Assembly: GCA_947165155.1 (NCBI GenBank)
Contig: CAMUZI010000008.1
Span: 1 to 41,080 of the forward strand
Source of the DNA: an uncultured Clostridia bacterium
Lineage (GTDB): Bacteria > Bacillota > Clostridia > Oscillospirales > Acutalibacteraceae
Direction: 5' to 3'
Length of the DNA: 41,080 bases
The notes beneath the pieces were generated by a model that saw only the letters and a list, made by a program, of their open reading frames with translations, was not told where the DNA came from and made no database searches. Below are positions 8,144-15,326 of this stretch, in pieces. The first letter of the stretch is position 1. Every line of letters starts with the position of its first letter. The translations under genes and the position numbers were made by a program.

Positions 8144-9307
8144 ATGAATTTCAAAAAATTTAAAAGGAAATTAAGTGCCGTTCTTTGCTCGGCGATGATG
8201 GTTGGTGGCTCAAGTGTTTCGAATCGCGTGGCGATGGCTGGTGGAATAAAATTGCGAACAAAATTAGGTGATATCATTAAATATGGTAAGTATGAAATGG
8301 ATAGTGGTGACAATATTAAAAATAAGTTCGAGGCTGGCCTGGACAGTGAGGGTGTTCAGCGTGCAAAAGTAACTTTCGATGAAGGGGAAGGAAAAGAATA
8401 CGAAGCGTTAATGTACAAATTAGCTCTTCCAAGGAGTAAGAGCGGCGCTGAACGAGAAGTTAAGTTGTTTCTTATACCGGCTGTAGGTGGTTTTGGTCTT
8501 TCTGTCAAGAACGCTAATGGAGAAGGTAAGTTTGGGATCTTACCTTTAAGTTATCTCGTTTATCATTTGTGTGATACGTTTGTTAATATTAATAATTTAA
8601 ATCTGTCCACTCCTTTCAAGAGCATGGATGAAAAGTTGCAAAAAAAGCTTATCGTTACAGTTGCCAACATTTTGGGAGGTAAAATTAACGTCTCGAATAA
8701 GAATGCGCTTGAGTTTGCTTATACTACGATAGATTGTGTTGTACCTGATGAAAACGAGCCTAGTGTAGAAGCAGAAGAGGAAGATACTAGAATTTCGAGT
8801 CTCTGTATTCGTGCTTTTTGGGATACGAAGCCAAAGGTAGGTGACACTGATTTGAAAGTGATGGAACAGCAGCTGGCAAATGAATCCCAAGTTGTTCAAG
8901 TGCCCGGGGAGCAAGTGCTCAAGGAGGAAAATGAAAGCAAAAATATTCCAATGATCACACCTACATCTGAATTTGAGCAATTTTTTATGCCACCTAATGA
9001 GTTAGGTAAACCTATAGCCAATAAGCAAAAATGGTCCAAAAGAAAACATTTGGCTGTTTGGGTGCCAACTGCGGTGGCTGGGCTTACTGCTGTGACATCA
9101 CCTATTTGGGTTAAGCCTATTATCGCGAATCGTAGAAATAGATCATTGCCGCAAGATGGAAGGGCAATGAATAATATCGGTGTTCCAGTAAGGCCCAATA
9201 ATGGAGGCGTTAAGTCGAATGGTGTAAGTAAAGGAACTAGGCTCAGAAGTCGAGGTCGAGGTAAATTGCCGCTGAAAGGTAATCGTACGGGAAAGGTAAA
9301 AGGTTAA
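8144..9307 (+). CDS. exported protein with C-terminal membrane segment, unknown function
   Basis: 387 residues. GGGAGG lies 7 bases before the ATG. Signal peptide at residues 1-32 (FKRKLSAVLCSAMMVGG, then NRVAMAGG). The central domain (about 35-250) is mixed alpha/beta with KLFLIPAVGGFGLSVKNANG and a Glu-rich segment near residue 210 (EAEEEDT). A hydrophobic helix at about 305-325 (HLAVWVPTAVAGLTAVTSPIW) is followed by a strongly basic Gly/Arg/Asn-rich tail (RLRSRGRGKLPLKGNR). The topology suggests the main domain is outside the cell and the basic tail inside. It has its own promoter and terminator, so it is monocistronic. I recognise no family. The signal peptide is similar to that of other exported proteins in the window. 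Confidence 0.75.
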   Translation: MNFKKFKRKLSAVLCSAMMVGGSSVSNRVAMAGGIKLRTKLGDIIKYGKYEMDSGDNIKNKFEAGLDSEGVQRAKVTFDEGEGKEYEALMYKLALPRSKSGAEREVKLFLIPAVGGFGLSVKNANGEGKFGILPLSYLVYHLCDTFVNINNLNLSTPFKSMDEKLQKKLIVTVANILGGKINVSNKNALEFAYTTIDCVVPDENEPSVEAEEEDTRISSLCIRAFWDTKPKVGDTDLKVMEQQLANESQVVQVPGEQVLKEENESKNIPMITPTSEFEQFFMPPNELGKPIANKQKWSKRKHLAVWVPTAVAGLTAVTSPIWVKPIIANRRNRSLPQDGRAMNNIGVPVRPNNGGVKSNGVSKGTRLRSRGRGKLPLKGNRTGKVKG

Positions 9308-9313
9308 ACAATT

Positions 9314-9339
9314 AGACTGCTTTATCGCAGTCTTTTTTT
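9314..9339 (+). terminator. strong rho-independent terminator
   Basis: AGACTGC, a 6-base loop TTTATC, GCAGTCT, then a run of seven T. It ends the exported-protein transcript. Confidence 0.85.
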
Positions 9340-9493
9340 GACCTATAAAATGAGTGGAATCCATCAGTCATGACTTTGTTTACATAAACAACAATCTACT
9401 CAAATGTAACTCAACTAATGCAGAAGCCACTTGTAATATCTTTAATGAAAAAAATAACTCTCTGGATTGAGCTACTCGTAGAAATATTCAGGA

Positions 9494-10354
9494 TCAACTA
9501 ACATGATAAAAAATTGCAATCGTTCCGCAACCAGTATGACTTCCTATTACTGTGCCGATTTCGTTAACGAGAATTTCGGAATTAAACTCTTTTTTCATTA
9601 TGTCTGCGATTTCTAGTGCTTGCTTTTTACAGTCTGAGTGAGAAATAAAAATTTTGTTTCCAATATTACTTTCCTTCATCTTTGAAATTATGAAGTTTAC
9701 CGAATTTTTCATTCCTCGCTTTTTATCTACAATTTCTAATTTTCCTTGTTTCGTCATGTGCAAAATTGGCATAATATTTAAAAGACTTCCAAAAAATGCT
9801 GTGGCAGATGATATTCTTCCTCCACGCTGAAGATGCTTTAAACTCCCAATAATATTAGGATGCTTTATCTTTAGTTTGTTGTTTTCAATCCACTGAGATA
9901 GTGACTCAATATCCATACCTTTATCTTTCAATAATGCAGATTCATAAACTAACAATCCTTCTCCGAGAGATGCACACAAAGAATCGATTATCCTTATCTT
10001 TCGATCTTTGTATTTTGTTTTCAATTGATTCGCCGCCATAATGGCAGAACCATAAGAACTACTGAGACCCGAAGAAAAAGAAATAAACAAAATATCTTTT
10101 TCATTTTGTAGAAAAGGCTCGAAAAATTTAATAAAAGAAGAGGGATTAATCTGTGATGTAGAAGAAAACTCACCGTTTTTTATTCTTCTATAAAAAGCTC
10201 TCAAACGCTTTTCTCTGTTTTCATCGATACAGTCAAAACTTGCAGGCTCATCACCAAATTGATAGGAAAAAGGAATCGCTTCTATTTCAAATTTCTTCAA
10301 TATCTCTAGAGGAAGATCACACGTAGAATCGGTCAAAAGTTTATACTCATTCAT
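9494..10354 (-). CDS. DegV family fatty-acid-binding protein
   Basis: 286 residues from the ATG at 10354 with GGAG upstream; an upstream in-frame start at 10393 lacks a ribosome site. The family signature is clear: LLTDSTCDLP at the N-terminus, the lipid-contacting STSQINPSSF, the FISFSSGLSSSYGSA block, IDSLCASLGEGLLV and the C-terminal GTVIGSHTGCGTIAIFY. DegV proteins bind a fatty acid and act as FakB-type partners of the FakA fatty acid kinase, feeding exogenous fatty acids into phospholipid synthesis. No fakA is in this window. Single gene with a small Cys-rich gene just upstream on the same strand (62 bases). Confidence 0.92.
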   Translation of the reverse strand: MNEYKLLTDSTCDLPLEILKKFEIEAIPFSYQFGDEPASFDCIDENREKRLRAFYRRIKNGEFSSTSQINPSSFIKFFEPFLQNEKDILFISFSSGLSSSYGSAIMAANQLKTKYKDRKIRIIDSLCASLGEGLLVYESALLKDKGMDIESLSQWIENNKLKIKHPNIIGSLKHLQRGGRISSATAFFGSLLNIMPILHMTKQGKLEIVDKKRGMKNSVNFIISKMKESNIGNKIFISHSDCKKQALEIADIMKKEFNSEILVNEIGTVIGSHTGCGTIAIFYHVS

Positions 10355-10415
10355 TTTTAACTCCAGTAGTTTCATGAATGAGTATTTTAGCAATGTTTAC
10401 AAATATTTCAAGAGA

Positions 10416-10550
10416 TTAGTTACAGCTTCCGCACCCACAATTACCGCAACTTCCACAACCGTTTCCGTTACAGCCGCAAATGCACATTATCAACAAAATA
10501 GTCATCAATGTTGAGCAACTGTTGTTTCCATTAAATAAATTATTACACAT
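10416..10550 (-). CDS. 44-residue Cys/Gly/Asn-rich membrane peptide
   Basis: The ATG at 10550 follows an exact AGGAGG 8 bases upstream. The N-terminus is polar (MCNNLFNGNNSC), followed by a hydrophobic helix (TLMTILLIMCIC). The C-terminal half is made almost only of Gly, Asn and Cys (GCGSCGNCGCGSCN); there are 10 cysteines in all. Small peptides of this shape occur in many Clostridia and are sometimes annotated 'chorion class high-cysteine' protein; their function is unknown. The Cys-rich tail could bind metal or cross-link. It is upstream of degV on the same strand and may be co-transcribed. Confidence 0.75.
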   Translation of the reverse strand: MCNNLFNGNNSCSTLMTILLIMCICGCNGNGCGSCGNCGCGSCN

Positions 10551-10857
10551 AAGTGTTCCTCCTAAAATTTTCATCTTTCGGCATTGCCGTACAATAGTAT
10601 AATATTATTATCAGTTAACCATTGTGAATTTACTTTTTTCTATTTAGCTAGACACTAAGTGATGTTAGTCACATTTCAGTTAATTTTGATTATATATAAG
10701 TTAAAAGCATCATTATAAATCTTGTATTTAATTGTCTTGCGCGTTTTTTTGTAAAACTTACTTATAGTTTAGAAATTATTGTATAATTACAGATTTGTCT
10801 TTTTATTTTTGCATCTTCTTTTTCTTAACTATATAACTTTCATAGTATCAAACTTTT
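10551..10857. other. intergenic stretch without supported gene
   Basis: About 307 bases, very AT-rich. Near 10600-10610 a minus-strand TATACT/TATTAT -10-like sequence could serve the Cys-rich gene. A short stem (ACTAA...TTAGT near 10660) is present. I see nothing else. Confidence 0.4.
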
Positions 10858-11001
10858 GGTATTGCTAAAAGTGGATAGAAGTCTTGAAAATACCACTCTA
10901 AAAACGAAAGAATAAAGTTTGCTTACCACTTAATTCTTGTTGTTTTTTTACTAGTTTATTCGAATCACTTTGCTTCATCTATCTATTTTTAGCAATAGTC
11001 C
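10858..11001. mobile_element. IS1-type miniature element, type 1, copy 3 (inverted)
   Basis: A 144-bp unit, GGTATTGCTAAAAGTGGATA ... TATTTTTAGCAATAGTCC. Its inverse complement matches the unit at 7872 over its whole length with scattered substitutions. It lies only 6 bases from the end of a decayed IS1-family element (11008) that carries a related terminal repeat. Confidence 0.75.
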
Positions 11002-11007
11002 AATTTA

Positions 11008-11578
11008 GGTGTTGCTAAAAATACACAGAATAGAAATAATCACAGTACATAAACAATGAGAGGGAGTTAACAATCATATTTAAACTTTTAGACCATCAAT
11101 AAGTTTTACGAGCAAAACGAGCAAGATAATGTCGAAGAAGACGGTTCATACGTTCAACAGTATAAGTATGAGATTTGCCAATCAGATGTTTGTTTTGTGA
11201 AATAATGTTGTATACCGGGAATTTATCTGTAGCATAAAATTCATCCTCAATATAAGAAATATTTTCACAAAGTTTCTCAAAGCCCTCAGAACTGCGATCA
11301 CCTACGAAAAAACCAACAAGTTTTTTAGTTTTTATGTTTACCGCTGTCCAGAGCCATATTTTTTTAAAATTCACAGACCTTCATCAAGTTATAAAACATT
11401 CATTTTCTTGTTATTAAATGTCCTCATTTTACATATTTCATCTGCAGCCTGCTTTACCCAATTTATTATGGACACATGACTAACATGAAGTAATCTTAAA
11501 TTCTTTTAAACCCATTACCTTCCGAGTAATATTTTATTGCTTTTTGTTTTATATCTTCAGGATAACCATTTTTTCCTA
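11008..11578 (-). pseudogene. decayed IS1-family transposase and right-end inverted repeat
   Basis: The minus strand codes, in broken frames, for NGYPEDIKQKAIKYYSEGNGFKRI (InsA-like), then a helix-turn-helix region, then an intact piece at 11096-11374: KIWLWTAVNIKTKKLVGFFVGDRS ... the IS1 catalytic domain ending in GKSHTYTVERMNRLLRHYLARFARKTY. Several stops and shifts separate the parts, and the N-terminal zinc finger is missing. The 3' end of the element is at 11008 (GGTGTTGCTAAAAATACACA), a terminal repeat like those of the miniature elements. The 5' end abuts the stop of the kinase gene at 11576, so the element is truncated there. Confidence 0.85.
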
Positions 11579-12769
11579 CACTCGATATTCCTCTGGCTTT
11601 CCTCTTGAGTTAGGGCATATATTTTGAATATAATTCTTAAAAATGCCAACAATTTTATAACACTCATCCGGATCTACCTCCAGAATTTTATCCAAATTTT
11701 CTTTTTTACTTCTCCAATAATAGTTAGCAGGCCAACCACCACTCTTAAGTAACCCGTTATAAAGTAATCTTGATAGATTTTCCGAAATTTTTGTACGAAT
11801 TGAACTGTCTAAAAATAAACCAAACCTTGTCTGCATCAATAACTCATAATGAAACTTTATCCCATTAAGAAATTGAATCGCACTAGTTACGGGATGGCAC
11901 ATTTCTTTAACATCATTTTCAGTATAATTGCCTTTTGATTTCAATTTGTAGAAATACCCAAAATCAACAACCTGTACTAAAACCTTTTTTTTCTCGACTG
12001 AAATAAGATAATTTTCATGATTCATATCTCCATGGGCTACTCCGTTTTTGCGTAAAACTTCAACAACTTTCAGAAGTTGTTCTACAATCAAAACAAACAA
12101 TTTTTGTTTATACTTTTCACCAAAGTTAGAATTACCTACCAAATTTTGAAAATGTTTACAATTCATTCCTCCGGCTAACTGATAAATTATATTAGCTTGT
12201 TTTTCTCCTTTTCTAGCATAAAACATCGGTTTAGCAATGTAGTCACACGATATATTGTTCAAAACTTTACACGCTAAAATTTCAGATTCCACTGGGTTAT
12301 GACCTATTTTAGTATGGTTGATTTCTTTTAGTACACACTGTTGGTTTTTAAATTTACATTTAAAAGTTGTGCCACCTTGGTTCCCTGAACCAATGGCTTC
12401 TTCTTTTTCTATATCTTTATCTTTGAAATTCAGATTGATTTTAAATTTATTTCCAACTTGTCGCACAGCTTCAATAAATTCATATGGCACAACACTTTCT
12501 ACTCTGCTTGGCAATGCACAAATTCTTCCGATAGCTTGTTCGAGATCTGAATCACTACTTTGGGTATTGATACTACCAAGAATGTTACTTAATTCATTTG
12601 CTCGCGAACTTCTACTCAAAAAAGTTTTCAACATCGAAAATATAGATTTACTATTAGCTCTATCTGCCAATATTCCATCTATTTCTTTTTTAACACTAAT
12701 TAAGATTGTCTTCACTTGTTCTAGAGTTTTTGATAAATTAATGTCTTGTATATATTGATCGAAATTCAT
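11576..12769 (-). CDS. Ser/Thr protein kinase-like protein, cytoplasmic
   Basis: 397 residues; ATG at 12769 with GGAGGTGAT 5 bases upstream, and a TTGATA-17-TATAAT promoter at 12793-12821. The N-terminal 110 residues are helical and unlike known domains. The kinase domain follows: glycine loop IGSGNQGGT near 125, Lys of CVLKEI near 145, catalytic loop VAHGDMNHENYLI near 243 (HGD instead of HRD, with the Asn retained), DFG in VVDFGYF near 268. All core catalytic residues are present, so it is likely active, probably towards proteins. No signal peptide. The C-terminus (about residues 330-397) is not recognisable, and the last codons touch the IS1 remnant, so the natural end may be altered. It is a single gene in an accessory island. 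Confidence 0.85.
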   Translation of the reverse strand: MNFDQYIQDINLSKTLEQVKTILISVKKEIDGILADRANSKSIFSMLKTFLSRSSRANELSNILGSINTQSSDSDLEQAIGRICALPSRVESVVPYEFIEAVRQVGNKFKINLNFKDKDIEKEEAIGSGNQGGTTFKCKFKNQQCVLKEINHTKIGHNPVESEILACKVLNNISCDYIAKPMFYARKGEKQANIIYQLAGGMNCKHFQNLVGNSNFGEKYKQKLFVLIVEQLLKVVEVLRKNGVAHGDMNHENYLISVEKKKVLVQVVDFGYFYKLKSKGNYTENDVKEMCHPVTSAIQFLNGIKFHYELLMQTRFGLFLDSSIRTKISENLSRLLYNGLLKSGGWPANYYWRSKKENLDKILEVDPDECYKIVGIFKNYIQNICPNSRGKPEEYRV

Positions 12770-12792
12770 TAATAATCACCTCCATAAAGAAA

Positions 12793-12821
12793 ATTATAGT
12801 AAAATTACAATTTATTATCAA
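12793..12821 (-). promoter_or_regulatory. promoter of the cytoplasmic kinase gene
   Basis: On the minus strand TTGATA, a 17-base spacer, and a perfect TATAAT, about 24 bases upstream of the ATG. The short leader contains the GGAGGTGAT site. Confidence 0.6.
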
Positions 12822-12862
12822 ATAGCATGATTATTATTTATTAAAAATACCAAAAAATTAAG

Positions 12863-12891
12863 TTGACTCTTTCCGCTAATTTTGATATACT
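12863..12891 (+). promoter_or_regulatory. promoter of the broken Rpn gene
   Basis: TTGACT (12863-12868), 17-base spacer, TATACT (12886-12891), 42 bases before the ATG at 12933. The promoter remains consensus-like although the gene is dead. Confidence 0.55.
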
Positions 12892-12932
12892 GAAAGCGTT
12901 GGATGAATAGTTTTGAGTTTGGTTAGAGTGCA

Positions 12933-13597
12933 ATGGAAGGAAAGAAGAAAATATATAAAGCTAAAATTGATGCCGTTTTCAAGATGCTTTTTGGTGATCC
13001 GAAGAACAAGGTCACTTTGTCCGATTTTCTTCAAGCTGTTCTTGGTCTATCGAATAACGATGTGAGTGAAATTGATATACTAAATCCACTCTTAAGATTG
13101 GAAGATGTCAATGGTAAGCTGGGGATTTTGGATGTAAATCTCACGACTAAGAGTGGGAAAATGATCGACATCGAGATGCAGGTTAGAAAAGTTGCGAGTA
13201 TGCGTCAAAGGTGTTGTACTATGTTTCAAAATTGTTTTCTGGCCAACTTGGAAATTCAAATCCGTATGGTAACTTAAAGAAGACAATTGGTATATTAATT
13301 TGTACAGATCACATACTGATTGATGAGAATGATAAATATAAAAATAAGTTTTTAATGAGGTCAGAGGATTCAGCAGTTTTCACGGATGTTATGGAAATCA
13401 ATACACTAGAATTAAAGAAAGTACCTGGCGTAGATGATAGTAAACTTGCTCATTGGCTCAGATCTTTGGACATAAATGATGAAGAGGAGTTGGATAAGGC
13501 AAATACACGGTAATGTTTTTAAATTAGCAGCGGACGAACTGAAAAGATTGTCGGCTGACAAGCAAAAGAGAATCATTATTGAAGCGCGTGAAAAAGC
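12933..13597 (+). pseudogene. Rpn-family recombination-promoting nuclease, frameshifted
   Basis: The sequence codes for a near-complete Rpn/PD-(D/E)XK protein in three frames. Frame one (12933 to about 13210) has KIDAVFKMLFGDPKNK, LNPLLRLEDVNGKLGILDVN and IDIEMQVRKVASMRQR, including the nuclease-core residues D...(I)EMQ. A one-base loss near 13210 shifts to VLYYVSKLFSGQLGN (13211-13513). A second shift near 13505 leads to the tail VFKLAADELKRLSADKQK and REKALI. Each shift is repaired by family conservation. The sequence stops abruptly at about 13597, where a converging gene ends, so a rearrangement junction probably lies there. A sister fragment is at 1-186. Confidence 0.85.
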
Positions 13598-13599
13598 CC

Positions 13600-14145
13600 T
13601 TATTTCATTTTCTTCAATTGATCAACTTTGTCAGCCAAAACATTAAGCTCATCACTCTTTCCCTGCTCTCTTTGACTTAGATTATTTAAAACACTATTAA
13701 GAGCAGTCGAAGCTAATCCTCCAAAGAAAACATAACCTAAATCTTTAACCAAAATACGATCCCAAATATTATATTCTTCTTTTTTGTATCCAAAACTGTG
13801 CAGTATTTCACAAAACTTTTCTATAGGCTCAATAATTTTACTCTTAAAATCAATTGGACTCATTGAATTCCATTCAATCTTATTAAGCTCCTCTTTAATG
13901 TTATCCCAAGTTAACGTCGAGTCATTTTTATCTTCCAAATATTTCGCCCCTATCACTAAATCTCTTAAAAATAAAGCATGATCTAACGAACTATCAGCAA
14001 CGTTTGCGTTATGATTACGATAAAATTCCATCAATTTTGCTTTATCCATGTCTGACATACTCCCAAAATTTGCCACACATTGATTAAAAATCATGCCCAT
14101 TCTAATTCCTTTTATTGCGTCATGAATCGGAATCCCCAACGCCAA
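13600..14145 (-). CDS. unknown protein, possibly prophage- or island-derived
   Basis: 181 residues; I chose the TTG at 14145 with GAAGGAA 8 bases upstream, since an in-frame stop lies just before it. Mostly helical and amphipathic, with a short hydrophobic glycine-rich stretch near residues 145-160 (DLGYVFFGGLASTALNSVL) and a polar C-terminal helix. No signal peptide. I recognise no family. The 3' end meets the broken Rpn gene. The N-terminus may be truncated, because MALGIPIHDAIKGIRMG looks like the inside of a domain. Confidence 0.5.
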   Translation of the reverse strand: MALGIPIHDAIKGIRMGMIFNQCVANFGSMSDMDKAKLMEFYRNHNANVADSSLDHALFLRDLVIGAKYLEDKNDSTLTWDNIKEELNKIEWNSMSPIDFKSKIIEPIEKFCEILHSFGYKKEEYNIWDRILVKDLGYVFFGGLASTALNSVLNNLSQREQGKSDELNVLADKVDQLKKMK

Positions 14146-14231
14146 AAGTACATTCCTTCAGAATCAGTTGAAGCGTACAAAACGGCAACTTATTGGTTGA
14201 GTTATTCCTCAAGAATTCAACCTATACCATC

Positions 14232-14260
14232 TTGACCGTTTAAGCTTTTCGTGATATAAT
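14232..14260 (+). promoter_or_regulatory. promoter of antitoxin-type RNA A
   Basis: TTGACC (14232-14237), exactly 17 bases, TATAAT (14255-14260). It fires towards the peptide gene A on the opposite strand; no plus-strand gene follows. Confidence 0.7.
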
Positions 14261-14265
14261 AGTAG

Positions 14266-14346
14266 CGTAGCCTGGTGACGGGTTCATCTAATAATATTGA
14301 TATATATTTTTTGACGAACTACCGTATAGTGAGTACGGTAGCTTTT
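14266..14346 (+). ncRNA. predicted convergent regulatory RNA A
   Basis: The predicted start is 6-7 bases after the -10 box. The first 22 bases include CCTGGTGACGGGTTCAT, closely related to the 5' end of the opposing mRNA (CTGGAAGTACGGGTTCAT, minus strand 14479-14459). The RNA ends at the hairpin CTACCGTA-7-TACGGTAG (14319-14341) followed by CTTTT. It is antisense to the 3' part of toxin gene A. The layout corresponds to RNA II of the Fst/par type I systems. The coordinates are inferred from promoter and hairpin. Confidence 0.55.
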
Positions 14347-14415
14347 AAATTGATTTAAAATTTGAAGTATCAACAAAATGATAATCAATATTTTAATCAA
14401 AGTTTTTAAGCTCAT
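14284..14415 (-). CDS. small hydrophobic peptide A, type I toxin candidate
   Basis: 43 residues from the ATG at 14415; a GGGGGG ribosome site lies 6 bases upstream, and an ATG at 14421 sits too close to that site. Residues 5-20 form a pure hydrophobic helix (TLIKILIIILLILQIL) followed by a basic tail (KSYRTHYTVVRQKIYINIIR). Its promoter, TTGAAA-17-CATTAT, is at 14492-14520 on the minus strand, giving a leader of about 70 bases. The hairpin that probably ends the opposing RNA lies inside codons 25-32. Size, helix plus basic tail, long leader and an opposing promoter fit a membrane-acting type I toxin. Homology to a named family is not claimed. Confidence 0.6.
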   Translation of the reverse strand: MSLKTLIKILIIILLILQILNQFKSYRTHYTVVRQKIYINIIR

Positions 14416-14491
14416 AGTCATCCCCCCCTTTCTCTGACAGACAGTCAGATTTGGAGAAATGAACCCGTACTTCCAGATTACGCCGAGAACT

Positions 14492-14520
14492 ATAATGCCA
14501 TAAATTTGTTCATATTTCAA
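14492..14520 (-). promoter_or_regulatory. promoter of peptide gene A
   Basis: TTGAAA (14520-14515), 17 bases, CATTAT (14497-14492). The start is predicted near 14485, right at the beginning of the direct repeat shared with RNA A. Confidence 0.5.
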
Positions 14521-14535
14521 TTAATTTCTAACTTT

Positions 14536-14679
14536 GTGATTGCTAGAAGTGAGTAGAATTTATGATTTATTACCGTAAAAAATTAAGAGCTAAAGTTGTT
14601 AGTTATTTTGTTTTAAATAGTTTCTTGATCTATACCTTTAAGTTGTTTTCAGTATAATCTATTTGATTTTAGCAATGCC
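14536..14679. mobile_element. IS1-type miniature element, type 2, copy 1
   Basis: A 144-bp unit between toxin loci A and B, with ends GTGATTGCTAGAAGTGAGTA and ATTTGATTTTAGCAATGCC. The interior is unrelated to the type 1 units but about 90% identical to the inverted unit at 22061. It shares the terminal GCTAAAA-type repeats with type 1. Confidence 0.75.
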
Positions 14680-14694
14680 TCCAAGGACAAGTAG

Positions 14695-14723
14695 TTGATT
14701 TTCTATCATACACTTCATATAAT
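14695..14723 (+). promoter_or_regulatory. promoter of antitoxin-type RNA B
   Basis: TTGATT (14695-14700), 17 bases, perfect TATAAT (14718-14723), only 16 bases after the end of the miniature element. Confidence 0.7.
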
Positions 14724-14729
14724 GAATGC

Positions 14730-14814
14730 ATGACTCGTTCGCGAGTTCGTCTAAAGATTAATTATCATTTCTCTCGACGTCCACGCCGTTTTCGTGGGCG
14801 TCGATTTCTATATT
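14730..14814 (+). ncRNA. predicted convergent regulatory RNA B
   Basis: The sequence around the predicted 5' end, GAATGCATGACTCGTTCGCG (from 14724), is related to the 5' end of the opposing mRNA, which begins GAATGCATGATTCGTGTCGT (minus strand from 14947). Both continue into GTTCrTC. The RNA runs into the 11-bp hairpin at 14775-14803, followed by ATTTCTATATTG. It is complementary to the 3' half of toxin gene B. Ends are inferred. Confidence 0.6.
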
Positions 14815-14875
14815 GTTTCCATTCATTGTAAACAAATTTGAATACAGCAAATAAAAACCAAAGAAGATCGATCAT
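14765..14875 (-). CDS. 36-residue hydrophobic/Arg-rich peptide B, type I toxin candidate
   Basis: ATG at 14875 with AGGTGG 5 bases upstream. Residues 2-16 are a hydrophobic helix (IDLLWFLFAVFKFVY). Residues 20-36 are extremely basic (QYRNRRPRKRRGRREK), with 8 Arg and 1 Lys in residues 25-34. The Arg codons (CGA, CGC, CGG, CGT) also form the arms of the 11-bp hairpin 14775-14803, so the RNA terminator and the basic tail share bases. Promoter TTGAAA-17-TAAAAT at 14951-14979. The design is a toxin mRNA met head-on by an antisense RNA. No family name is claimed. Confidence 0.65.
   Translation of the reverse strand: MIDLLWFLFAVFKFVYNEWKQYRNRRPRKRRGRREK
14775..14803. terminator. GC-rich hairpin inside toxin gene B
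   Basis: CGACGTCCACG, 7-base loop CCGTTTT, CGTGGGCGTCG: an 11-bp stem with one wobble pair. It is the only strongly GC-rich stretch in the region. It probably terminates the plus-strand RNA and stabilises the 3' end of the toxin mRNA. Confidence 0.6.
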
Positions 14876-14950
14876 TTGACCACCTACTTTCTCCTCAAAC
14901 AGAGGGTAATTGAAAGTTGATGAACCCACGACACGAATCATGCATTCGAC

Positions 14951-14979
14951 ATTTTAATTAAAAATCAGACACTTTTCAA
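14951..14979 (-). promoter_or_regulatory. promoter of peptide gene B, with a 0A-box-like sequence at the start site
   Basis: TTGAAA (14979-14974), 17 bases, TAAAAT (14956-14951). TGTCGAA (14951-14945), identical to the Spo0A-binding consensus, overlaps the last base of the -10 and the start region. One 7-mer can arise by chance. Confidence 0.5.
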
Positions 14980-14990
14980 CGAGGATTATT

Positions 14991-15152
14991 ATGAAATACA
15001 AAGATTTTGTAAAAAGTACAGGATATGGAACTGGTGAAGATCTTTATGGGTGGAACTGTAGGCATACTTTCATCCCTTTCAATCCAGAAATTCTGACACT
15101 ACCCACTAGAAAAACAATAGAAAATAAAGCCAAGAAAACGGACAATCAATAG
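14991..15152 (+). pseudogene. phage minor capsid protein 2 relic
   Basis: A 53-codon open stretch contains TGYGTGEDLYGWNCRH followed by PFNP. That is the conserved C-terminal signature (TG.G...GWNCRH.F.PF) of phage minor capsid protein 2 (Phage_min_cap2), whose normal length is several hundred residues. A GAGG 7 bases before the ATG might still drive translation. A further in-register piece (YDTIGFKYLINEQEQK, about 15159-15208) follows in another frame and merges with the sequence before the kinase gene. Confidence 0.65.
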
Positions 15153-15326
15153 GCAAGCTATGATACTATTGGATTTAAGTATTTGATTAATGAGCAAGAA
15201 CAAAAATTAAAGATAAAGATATTTACTTTTAAAAAAAATAGTAATATAATCAAGTTATCAGCTGATAACTTGAAATGTTATTTAATGTTTCAAGGTGAAA
15301 AGTTCAACTTTAAAGGAAGTTATATT

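Noticed and set aside
14284-14520. 78-residue version of peptide A starting at 14520
   Set aside because: The extra N-terminal codons overlap the promoter boxes and direct repeat; the GGGGGG site favours the short form.
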